Assembly: GCA_963978905.1 (NCBI GenBank)
Contig: OZ022259.1
Location: forward strand, 21,364,068-21,428,067
Source: Trichostrongylus colubriformis
Taxonomy: Eukaryota > Nematoda > Chromadorea > Rhabditida > Trichostrongylidae
Reading direction: 5' to 3'
DNA length: 64,000 bases
This document shows positions 12,461 through 24,100 of this stretch, piece by piece (positions within the stretch are counted from its first letter, which is position 1; each line of letters opens with the position of its first letter). The notes beneath the pieces are model-generated. The model saw only the letters and a program-made list of their open reading frames with translations, had not been told where the DNA came from and did no database searches. The translations under genes and the position numbers were made by a program.

Positions 12461-14397
12461 TAATCAGCTCATTGTAGCGGTGCCCCATACATTCAAGTTC
12501 TATCCAGTTCTAGTAAGGCAGTTGACCATTTACAATCACGCGTATCTGAACACGTTGGCGACCGCGCGTTTCTTCACGTGTCTGCCATGTAGGACATCGC
12601 GCGCTGGCCTTGCCGAGGATTGCGTTCCAGCTTGAGGGTTTTTGATATTACCTTTCCAAACCCGCTGCATTTCGCGCGTACCTTGAGCGCTAATACAAAG
12701 TAATGAGCGCTGCGAAATTTTAGATACCCCTCGAGGGCTTGAAAAAGAGATTATTGCATGGTAATGATGAAGGGTGCTTAACCAGGTGATGGGCATGTGA
12801 AAAAAAAGCCGAAGTATCATGGATATTAATATCTTGACTAAGAATTGAATGGCCACAAGTTCCTAGCTGTCTATGGATACCTGCGACGACTCCAAAGAGC
12901 TGAATGCTAGTTTTAACGATCTGTTGATCTACAGCAATGATAACATACCTGTGCTGGATGACAATGCAAAGCATGAAAAAAAAATTTATTGAGAAGAAGT
13001 AAGCGAACCGTGTTTACCTTAGATACCCCCCATGTGTATGTTGATCAAAATTAATTAGTTGTGGATTTCAAATAAGTTGTTGAAAGAAATTTTCTGTGCT
13101 GTATCCCAGCATCGGGACGCATTGTCCCACGCGGCAGAAAACGTGCGTGCCACTAGTGGGACCGCAATGTCGCCAACGTGTTAAGCAATTTTATGGTGGG
13201 GAGGGGGGGGGGAGGGCAAGGGGAGTGGTGAGGGACCAGATCTTACTTGCATCTTGCAAAAAAATCTGATGTTAGTCGTGCGATTGAGGCTGTGGATGTG
13301 TGGATATTTAAGCTCGCGCAAAGGAGTAAGATTAGTTGAGTGCTGCGCGAATCACCGAGTTGGTGGCAAATTCCTTCAGCAAAAAGGAGTTTCTATTTGG
13401 AGTTTCTCTATTCAGATATTGTTGCACTGGGAAAGCGATACAAAATCTGAACCTTGCGTTACATTGTTTCTAACCTGAAACGTGTTTGAAAGTCTACTTG
13501 AGGCTGTTTTCTGCTTCTGAGAGGCTAGATAATATGTCTGATTACTGCTAATGTATGTAATTAATTCCTACAGGCAGTTATGTGCATGTCTTCTCCCTTT
13601 TTTTGCTCCTTTTTCCACTTTCCCTGGCGTGAAGCTTATCTCTTAGGTTCACTTTCCTTGACAAACTTCTGCATACCGACTTGAAATAACCTCTTTACGC
13701 TCGGCAGGGAACCTTTTTGAGAGCCATCTCTAAGTTTCTCCGTTCTTCTCCGTTTTGGGATAATATTAACTTTGTGTATGAGCACGACTCTGGCAGTGAT
13801 TATTCACCAAGTTAGCAGTTGCTGTTCAGTTAGAGAAAACATGTGGTGTTGATTAAGTGGTGTCGGATACTGGAAAAGCAGTGTTTTTTAATTAAGGTAA
13901 ACCGTCAACAATTATTTTCTTCACAGCCTCATATTCAGTACTTCATTATCATGATGGGGAATATTACTCATTCGGCTGCTTTTTGACGCTATGACTGCTT
14001 GGTAGTCTGAAAAGACAAAAAGACTTGAAGGCGATGTAATCGTATATCACCTCGACTGGAGTTGGTCGGGAATATTTTAGGGTTTTTACCTTTTTTTCGA
14101 GTTTTTTCTTCGATTTCTAAAACACAAGTTACATTCCTTTCATTCCGTTTGCAATATCTCCAACTGGATTGCCACGCGCCGAAGGGCCTCGCTGGTACCG
14201 TTGGGTCTCTGATGATGGAAATTAATCATACTTTGATTTCAGAGTCCTAGATGTGGAATAGCGTTCTATTTTGAAAGTTTTGACTTTTTCCTTCTATTTC
14301 TAGGGTTTTTGACTTTCTTCTGAGTTTTTTCATCGAGTTCCAAAACGAGTTACATGCCGTTCTTTCTCGAACTTTGCAATATCTTGTATCGGACATA
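12461..14397. other. Intergenic, no gene seen
   Basis: Only short frames without domains. A G-rich tract at 13195-13235 is the only notable composition feature. Confidence 0.4.
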
Positions 14398-15969
14398 CAG
14401 TGGTCTGCATAATTATACAGCCACCTAGAAATTGTCCAAAAACTCTGTTCGCAGAGTGATTCAAAAAAAGTCTCTAAGTGAAAGATGTAGCCAGTGTGGA
14501 CGCGCATTCGCGCATCCATACCAAATTTTAGCCAAAAAACATAGAAGATTCTTTTCTTAATTTGTTTTGAAAATGGCGCTTATACCATTCTGCAAAATTA
14601 TACAGCCACTGAACAGATTGACGCATTCGTGAACCGAGAAACAACGAAAAAGAAACAAATGATGATTTTGCGATCATTTGGTCCTCCACTGCTTCGAATA
14701 ACCACAAATTTTGATGATATAGGTCCATATAAAGATTTTCAGAATGTTTTTAGACCACATGCCGCCACGCTTCGATGACAGCGTCTTTAAACTCCCTGAA
14801 TCCTTTCAATCGGGCTGACTTCTTTCCCCCATGAAACCCCAGATAATCTTCCATCAGGTAAAGATCAGAGCCGTTCGTTATTCGGGTCAGAAGGTCCATT
14901 CGGTGACGGCTTCATCATGATCGAGTGTTCCAGTTGACATGGGATGGTTCATTAACTTACATGAAAACAAGATTTTGGTGAAGATTTCGAGACGCATGGC
15001 AAGAGAAGGGTAGCGCACAAAGGCTCGGTAATCGGATGGTTCATTTGCTCGAGAACGAAACAAAAATTTGAATGATTGTTTGATCCCACACCATGACACC
15101 TCCTTCTTTGAAGTTCTTCTTGAAAACTCAAGTTTGTCCCTCGTGCGATAGTGCCGGTAGCCGTCGGGAACGTTATAGCTGAACCCTTTTTTCATCAGGC
15201 AGAATGATCTGGAGAAAAAACAAAAAAGGGGAAAGGTGTACAAACTTGGGAGAATTTTCGGACAACTTGTCATGGTGTGGGATCAAACAATCAATCGAAT
15301 TTTTGTTTCGTTCTCGAGCAAATGAACCATCCGATTACCGAGCCTTTGTGCGCCGTACCCTTCTCTTGCCATGCGTCTCGAAATCTTCACCAAAATCTTG
15401 TTTTCATGTAAGTTAATGAACCATCCCACGTCAACTGGAACACTCGATCATGGTGAAGCCGTCACCGAATGGACCTTCTGACCCGGATAACAAACGGCTC
15501 TGATCTTTATCTGATGGAAGATTATCTGGGGTTTTATGGGGAAAAGAATTCAAACCGATTGGAAGGATTCAGGGAGTTTAAAGACGCTGTCATCGAAGCG
15601 TGGCAGCATGTGGTCTAAAAACATTCTGAAAATCTTTATATGGACCTATATCATCAAAATTTGCGGTTATTCGAAGCAATGGAGGACCAAATGATCGCAA
15701 AATCATCATTTTTTCTTTTTCGTTGTTTCTCGGTTGACGAATGCGTCAATCTGTTCAGTGGCTGTATAATTTTGCAGAATGGTATAAGCGCCATTTTCAA
15801 AACAAATTAAGAGAAAAGTCTACAATGCTTCTTAGCTAAAATTTGGTATGGATGCGCGAATGCGCGTCACCACTGGCTACATCTTTCACTTAGAGACTTT
15901 TTTTGAATCACTCTGCGAACAGAGTTTTTGGACAATTTATAGGTGGCTGTATATTTATGCAGAGCACTG
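14398..15969. mobile_element. Long inverted-repeat DNA transposon, Tc1/mariner type, decayed
   Basis: The ends are CAGTGGTCTGCATAA and TTTATGCAGAGCACTG, flanked by TA on both sides (14396-14397 and 15970-15971). This is the expected target duplication of Tc1/mariner elements. The two arms (about 14398-15110 and 15265-15969) are near-identical inverted copies. The right arm, read on the plus strand near 15470-15640, keeps a weak trace of a Tc1-like transposase C-terminal region (a MEDYLGF-like block and an IEAWQHV-like block), interrupted by stops. The same trace is mirrored in the left arm. The transposase assignment is tentative. The terminal repeats and TA duplication are directly visible. 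Confidence 0.75.
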
Positions 15970-18132
15970 TATTTCATAGATGACCGGAACTACTCCTAAC
16001 GGTACAAACTCAACACAAACTATGCTTTGAGGCTGCGCAGAATCTGTAGGGCACAGAATAGCATGTGAAAGTGCGACAACGCAAATCGCGGGGTGTTTGC
16101 ACTTATGACGGAAAATCGCTTCGCAGCGTCCCACTCGCGGTGCCATCAGTACGACTTGCCGAATCGATTGCCCTTGGGAGCCCGGCAGAGCGTGGCTGCG
16201 TCACCTCTGCACTTTCATTCGTGCCACACTGCCTCCTTCACCTATGCCACACTGCCTCGCTTGCAGGCTGCCATGCCCTGCCACTGCCACTCGCACCCGC
16301 CGAGCCGCTCGTCGCTCGCGGCCGCGCGGAAGTCAGTCATAAGTGCACACACCCCAAATCGCGAAGTTCGAAGGCGGCCTTACTGCCATCGTACATAATG
16401 ATGTCCTCGCAGTTCCAGCTGTATTGCTTGTTTCCAACGTTAGAAACTCATGTCCTTAGAAGAGTTATTAAATTGCCTTCCAGTCAAATATATTTTCCTC
16501 GGTCATGATTAGTACCCACTGAGTTAGTGTTCGAATAAGAGTTCTGTCTTTATTTATCAGATTGGATATTCACGATATATCCTAATATTCAAGTGATTTC
16601 CTTTTATCTAAGTCATAGTCTGTTTGTGCGACCTTTTACTCATTAGTTGGTAATCGCTCTGATCTCTGTAATACGCATTCATTGAAGCCACTCATTCAAT
16701 GAACTCGAAGTTTGAGCGAGTAGAATAGCAATTTTTGAGGGCAAAAATCACCTCAGAAGTTATCAAATTATTTGTTGCTTCGCTACTACATTATTATAGA
16801 AGATTTTCGGTCATCAATTATTCAATCAATTTTTTTAACTAGAAAAGCCTGACAGCCCTTTTTCAATCTCATTATTTTCATCTCATATCATTGCGCTATA
16901 CGGTTGGGTATCTGCTACAGTTTTAGAGTTTACTCTAGCTCCAGTTCAACTAATCTTTTTGTAATAGGGGCTCTGATTTTTGATGTAAGGCCCGAAGCAC
17001 AATCAGGGATAATTTGAGGATCATGTGAACTATTAGAACGAAAATGGATAGAAGAGGACGCTACGTGGCGTTGAAAGACGCACTTTGTGGCCTTCAGCAG
17101 GCTCTGGTGGCGTATTTGGTCACGAGACGGCTCCACGAGCAAGAAGGTGGGGTGAGCCACGGCTACCGGTAGGTTCGGTGGTGTAGCGATTCAGAGAGCG
17201 GCAAAACACGTCGCAATGGAATCTGCGGAGCAACGATGCAAGGAAGATCCTGATACTCGCTTTTTGCCGCTTCCATTCGTCCTTTCTCCAGTAGGGCACT
17301 ACGTAGTACCCATACTTATATTAAACGATCGTTCAGATTACGTCTCGCCGTGCCTTTGAAGGCACAGCACGCGATAATCAAATTAGTGGTATTATCCTGG
17401 AATGAGTAGGTCTCTGATAACTGCTCAAGCTGCACCTTTGTTGCGGCTGCACGGTACACTCTCGCGGTGTTGCACCTGCTTGAAAACAACCAAGCCACGC
17501 CCACCCACCTGAATCACACCCAGCCTTGAACGAACAAATTCTCAATGTGGGAGCTGCTTTCATGATCGATCATTGAATTGTCTTCTTTTATCGCAATTTT
17601 CCTTCTCCACGTGAGCGCCAAGTTAGAAATTCGTTCGTCTAAGGTCAGGTGTAATTCGGACAGTTAGGCGTGGTTTGGTTGCTTTCAAACAGGCACAGCA
17701 CCGTGGCGGAGGGGGTATCGTGCAAGTTGCAGCCTGGGCAGTTATTCAAAAGCCTACTTTATCCATGTAAATAATTAATTAAACCAGTTAAAAATTAATT
17801 AATTAAATTGATTATCGCTTAGTGTGCTAACAAACCACCTAAGACTTCTTTCCCACTGAGCTCGATTAATTGCCACGATACCTGTCTTTTTTGGTAGATT
17901 ACGTGCTTTTGTTTCCCATGTACCCAACATTTTTGTGAGAATGAGGCTGAATCAGCTAGACCATACCAGACTGGTGTGGGCACGAATTGAAATGTCCTCA
18001 AAGTTCTGAGAGAATTTGAATCAGTACGTGTTGCACTATCATTTTCACAGTTAATAATTGTTCTTGCACTTGCTATCCCCCCTGTAAAGCTGAATTTCTG
18101 AACTGGAGAAAATATTAATCATTCTGTTTCAG
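15970..18132. other. Upstream region of chemoreceptor 1; repeats, no gene seen
   Basis: A MITE family D copy occupies about 16089-16370 (CACTTATGACGGAAAATCG and its mirror GTCATAAGTGCAC), with a family E-like core. Another repeat spans about 17345-17715. The start-codon exon of the downstream receptor gene should lie in this stretch, but I could not place it: none of the short ATG frames just upstream of 18133 ends in the required phase. Confidence 0.4.
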
Positions 18133-21100
18133 GTGCCATATACTCGCTATCGCCATACTTTCAGTCAAATTTTATTATACGTCCAGATCCCACCACGGTT
18201 GCAGAGGAGCAAGTGAGGATTTTTGTGGGATGCGCTGTCGTCATCACAAATATCCTTCTACTTTGTAAGTTTATGTTAATTAATATTGAAGAAGTTGTTT
18301 CCATAGAGCAGGTAAAGACCAGTGTTCCGAATAGTATTGCCTTCGACAAGGGGCCACATGAAGCTGCATCCAAAGTTGGTAAAAATTGCTCTCATGCGCG
18401 TTTTTTCTCACCTCTCGGATAGCTCAATGACTTTGTGGCAGGGTCTAATCTTGAGCCTATCTTCTTTGCACAGCTATTCAGTCACTTTTGTAACGATTCA
18501 ATCAGATCTAATAATCTATCGCTGGATCATTTGGATTCATTCCAAGCCCACGTTATTTTGCGATGACTCCTCCACCTACACGCAAGTTGAACACATCACC
18601 GTGACATGAATTGCCAGTAATTCAACAGTGGGTGCGCGAGAAGATATTGAACGTACATTCCACACCTACCAACATCGCGCTAGCGTAGGTCCAAAGTCTA
18701 TCATTGGCGCAGCTATGAATAGAGAAGAGTTAATTCACTATATCATTTGCATTTCAAGGAACCATCAACGGAGAATGAGTTTTTACCTATACAGGGGGTG
18801 CCAAAAAAAGTAATTTCGCCCACGGCTCACATCTCCCAATTATACAAAACATAGGGGAATGAAAGAAATGAAAGTATTGGGGCAAAATATTTCCGAAATG
18901 TTCCTCTAAAAGCAGGAATAAGCTAAGACTCACTACTTTCATTTTCATAAAAATACTGAACCTTCAAGCGGCGCAGTGGGGCTTCAGAGCATCCACGGTA
19001 TCAAGGTCTCCTTAAAACAGTGGGGCCGGGTTCCATGGTAGGTCTTTCGTGGAAAGCTTCCTAAGGATTGGCCCTTCGGTTCATGGAAGTCACAGGACCC
19101 CTGCTGCTTGGACAAGGCTGCCATGATCCGAAGTATCATTTTCATGCCCCAATCCGCCTCCGGAGGGGTTTCAGTGGTAGGGGAACGTTTTGGCTCTTGG
19201 AAACGAAGGGCGCTGGGAACCCGGTAAAAACGCAGTGTTAAAGAACACCATCCGGTATGAATCCCCTTAGGTACCCACAGTGAACGGACATCAGCAAGGT
19301 TGTGAACAAGAGCGACGAAATTTAGGATTTTGCCCCGTTGAGGTGACACATCTTGTTCACTCTTTCCTTGCTCCCGTTCCTGCTCATGCAGAAGGCTGCC
19401 ACGGAGTATAGTGATAGAGTGAGGTTTGCTCTTGAATCTGGGGATGTAAATACCTCAACAGAATTTGCTGTAGTTCTACTAAAGTAAAGTGAAAGTGGAG
19501 GAGACAAAATTACTTTTTTTGGCACCCCCTGTATATTTAAAATGTATTTGCCTAATGTAGGCCCTATGCAGTTTCACCCGAAAAATGTGAATCCGGCTAA
19601 GATACAGCACCACAAAGTCTCGGCCAGAATGGGCGAAGCCTTCGCGAAAATGCCCACCCTGTCGTCTTCCGCGGTCGGAGACGCCCTGTAGGAGCAGAAA
19701 GTTACGTAAGCAGTCCCACTCTCCTTTCCCAACCGCGGCAGACGACGGGACTGGCTTTTACTTAGAGGCCCCGCGCACTTGGCCGTATTTTGGCCGAACT
19801 CTCACTTTTTGCGTGAAACTTTGCATGCGGCCCTTATTGGTCAAATACAACATAAACACATGGGTCACAGAAAAACTCTTTTTTCCGTGGACGATTACTT
19901 CAAGTTGGTCAGGCACATCGCCTTGACCCACAGTGCCAAATATCCATGGCATGAAGCTGACGGTCAGTAAGGGACTCGATGGAAGATTGCTGAATGATTC
20001 CGTTCTTCCACTTATTAAATAGCCATATAGGTTTAGTTGAATAATTTTTAAAACACTTGCGACTCCAAAATATTTATTCAAAAGACTGTTTTGGAGTCGC
20101 AACTGTTTTAAAACATTCAGATAACCATGAGACTCCGGAACAGCACAATATTGAATAATTTTTGTTGAAATGGTTGGTTTTAGTATTCCTGAATTCACGG
20201 TCGACGATGCGTCGACGCTATGTCTTTTTCACATTGATCAGTATCGGAGACATCCTCGATGGCTCATATTTAATTTATCCTAGTATAATGAGACTTGCAC
20301 AGATGGCTGCCGGCACATTTTTTACTGGTGAGTAGTTATGCGAATAGCTTATTGTGTTGCTTCAATCTTTTGAATATTTGTTTTGGCTTTGGTCATGTAG
20401 TCGGTAGAGTGCACGAATTGCTTCGCGTGATGTCGCTTAGCCACAAGTCTGAGCTAGTTTGTCAAGATCTTGGAGCTACTGCTGCCTGCGCCTTTCTCAT
20501 AGCATAGCAGAAAAATAAAAATTACGAAGGAACAAATAAAAATTACATCGACGAAATACTAGGTTGATTGCTTAGAAAAAAAATCATAGGAGTCGAAACA
20601 AATCTATGTTTACCATGATACTGAATTAGGATACTGAAGAGGTGAAGGGACGATTTCAACTTTCTGGTCTGCTTCCCTACCCAGCCGACGAGAGCGCAGA
20701 CGTATGAGGAACAGCGGCTGCCTCTATCGAAGCCTAGCAAGTGGGAGTAGATGGGTGAGCCACTTTGTGAAAAACGGACATCATCTGCGCAATGCTCTGT
20801 AATCAAGTTCAAAGGACGCACGTCAGGACTATCCGACTGAGTCGGGACACGCAAGGAGGTTGCGGCCGTGCCTTCCACTGCGCAATCAACTCACAGCTGC
20901 GCGAGCAGGACACATGGCGTGCACGACGGCGGTGAGATTGGGATAGATCTGACGCGCACCTGTGATTCCGATGTCGTTGGCTTATGATGATATCACATAC
21001 GATCTGCAACTCGCGTCGCTCGGTATATTGTGGTACTTGGTACTCCTGGACAAGAGGTTTGTCCTAACTCGAGGAACTGTCCTAACCCGACCTCAAAGGA

Positions 21101-24100
21101 ATCATCCACGGAGAATGAGTTTTTTATTACCCATATATTTATTAGGTCGGCAACTAAGTCATTGCGGATTTCACTCATAGATGGCTTTGGTTGAATATTT
21201 AGCTTTACTGGCATAGGCCGAATGTTAAACACGTATTGTCATCTAATAGTAGGCAATTGTCATCTAATAGTAGGCAATCCTGTTATCAATCAGTAAAGAA
21301 AGCTCCTTGATCGGTTGCACTATTTTCGTTTGGCGTGTGCTGAAAAATGGAGAATCAAAACATTCATTTTCGTCATGTATTGCTTTATTATTTCCGTAAA
21401 GGGAAAAACGCATCGCAAGCTCACAAAAAGTTATTTGCTGTATGGTGCCGAAGCCTTAAAAGAACGGCAGTACCAAAATTGGTTTGCCGAATTTTGGTCT
21501 GGTGATTTTTCTCTCAAAGATGAGAAACGCCCTGGTCGTTTAGTTGAAGTTGACAACGACATACTAACGACTAATCAAGGCAATACTTCATTCGGATCGT
21601 CACAGTATAACACGCGAGATTGCAGAGTAGCTACAGATATCACATGCATGCATTGAAAAGCATATAAAACAACTTGGGTACGGTCAAAACTGGATATATG
21701 GGTTCCTCACGAACTGAAGGAAGGCCACTCGGCAAAAACTACTGGAGCTTGGTTGGGATGTTTTGACACATCCGCCATATAGTCCTGACCTTGCATCATC
21801 AGACTACTTTTTGTTTCGATCATTACAAAACTTTTTGGATGGTAAAAATTTCAGTAGTGATGATGAGGTCAAATCGTGCCTGACCCGGTTTTTCACTGAT
21901 AAAAAACCAGGAGTTTTATGAAAGCGGAATTATGGTGCTACCTGAAAGATGGGAAAAAGTCGTTAATAAAAATGGGCAATACGTTACAGAATAAAGCTTT
22001 CAGTTCTCCGGAAAAAGGTCTTCGATTTCCTAACAAAAATCCGCAATTAATTAGTTGCCAACCTAATATGGTGTATTTCCCTAATAAGGGGGCGCGTGTA
22101 AAGTTTTACGCGAGCAGTTAGAATTCGATAAGATACAGCTCTCCGGATTTTGGCAGGATGGGCGGAGCCTCCGAGTAACAGCCTGCTTTAACCGCACACG
22201 ATGGTAGCGACCGCAGTGTGGGATCAGATAGCCCCGCCCACCTAGAAGTACCTTCCTTAATGTTGGTTGAGCGGTTCGCAGTTAATATCACCATTTGATG
22301 CCTGTGCATTGAGCAACGGGGATTCGGAATGACTTCAAAACGGAACCGAAAATTTGTCTCGACGACGAAATTTCAGGCACTTCTTTATGGGGTTGTGCAA
22401 GCAGAGGCTATATGGTATTCCGAATTTATGGCACTGAACTCGTTTCACTTACTATGCTTACGATGTCCGCTGAAAAGGTGTTTGCCGTGTTGTTCACAGT
22501 CTCTTATCGGTGAGTTTCTGTTCACTTAACAATACGAGGTTTTCATCGGTGAGCTATAATATTCTCAAATCCGAAGTGAACATTTAATACTCTTCCTCAT
22601 TTGCAATTCGTGTGCTTAAAATGAACGTTTCGGAGTGATTTCGTAGTATATGAGTAGGTTGTTATGTTCAATTATGAAATTGATAATAATGTATGCGCTA
22701 ATAATGCATGCAAGGGAGAATTTAAAAATCTGCAAGACACAGGAAAAAGGTAATCTCGCTCCTCTCTCGACGAAATTATAGCTAGAATGTTGTCGCTTGA
22801 ACGAATTTTCACTCGTTCGTTTAATAAATCATGCAGAAAACAAGGATATCACCTAAATTTCCTTATGACATTAGCTTCACGTTCAATTTTTGTGTTATCC
22901 AATCTTACAATTAGAGGAGTCAACTACGGAAATCCCATGGTTGTAATTCCTATTGAAATCAATCTACAATACAGTAGGTGAACAGAAACATGACAAGAAC
23001 AAGGTTTCTTTGTTCTAAAGCAGAAATCGAAAAACTGAAGAAAGGGCAACTTGTTTGAATTCCCGCCATATTACTTGAACAACCGTCGGCGGGCAGAGAA
23101 AGAGTGAGAATTCGATCAAAAGAGTAAGAGCGAGAATTCGACCAAAAGACGCCTTCGAAATTCTCGACCGGGTGGGCGGGGCCTCCGAGTAAAAGCGCCG
23201 TCCCGTCATCCGCCGCGGTTGGAAACGAGAGTGGGACTGTTTACGTAACTTTCCGTTCCTACAATGCATCTCCGACCGCGGCTGATCACGGGTTGGGCAC
23301 TTGCTCGGAGGCCCCGCCCACAAGGCCAAGACTTTGTGGCGCTGAATCTTGGCCGGTTTCATATTTTTTCGCGTAAAACTTTGCATGCGCACCACATTAG
23401 GCAAATACAACATAAACATATGGGTTACATAAAAACTCCTTTTTCCGTGAACGATTCCCTTAAGGAGCCCCAACGGCCGCATCTTGTTTTTTTTCGCGTG
23501 GATTTTTGCATGTGGCCCTCAATAAGCAAATGCAACATAGATGTATGGGTAACAGAATAACCGAAATCTCCGTGGACGATGCTTTTGAGTAAATGATGCC
23601 CCACTCCTTACGTAGTCGCCGTTTTCTAGTGCTGCGTAGGGTTCATTAATTCATGGTGGCCCCGTCCATTGTGTTAGTTCTCAACTATTAAAGTCGAGGC
23701 GTCTAGTAGTGCAATCGTAGAGAAAGAGCGCAAGGATGTGGTCAGAAACCGGAACTTCCCAGTTTTCACAATGGGTATTGTGTACTTGCCTTTTCTCCAT
23801 CACTGCCGCTGAAAGCGATGCAGAAAAGGCGAATGACAAGGTGCTCAGCCAGTTATGACGTTGCCCCACCCTCGCAGCAATTCGCCCGCTTGCTTCTGGT
23901 TTTTATAAAGATGCGCATATTTTGTTTGAAGGCTCCTTTTGCTTTTGTTCATTGACGTTTCCCTCGTTTCACTTTGTTTATTATTGGCAATGAGCACAAT
24001 AGATCGCATAAGGCATCATGAACTCTGCTCTGAACCCTTTGTTGTGATCTCCAAGTCATTCACTCCCTTCATCAAAGCTAATTTCAGACGATACGCTACA

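Larger units (their letters stand above)
21094..22250. repeat. MITE family C copy split by a mariner (intron 2 of receptor 1)
   Basis: The left end (CAAAGGAATCATCCACGG) lies at 21094 and the internal family motifs resume at 22069 (GGTGTATTTCCCTAAT, then TTTTACGCGAGCAG), after the mariner at 21142-22066. The right end is degraded and its limit is approximate. Confidence 0.6.

Noticed and set aside
16065..16508. 147-codon plus-strand frame
   Set aside because: Falls within a MITE family D/E composite; low-complexity composition.
18984..19349. 121-codon minus-strand frame inside the CAGGGGGTG element, considered as its transposase
   Set aside because: Lacks any catalytic motif and is too short; the element is treated as non-autonomous.
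23015..23482. 155-codon minus-strand frame
   Set aside because: Produced by two adjacent family C right halves; no protein motif.
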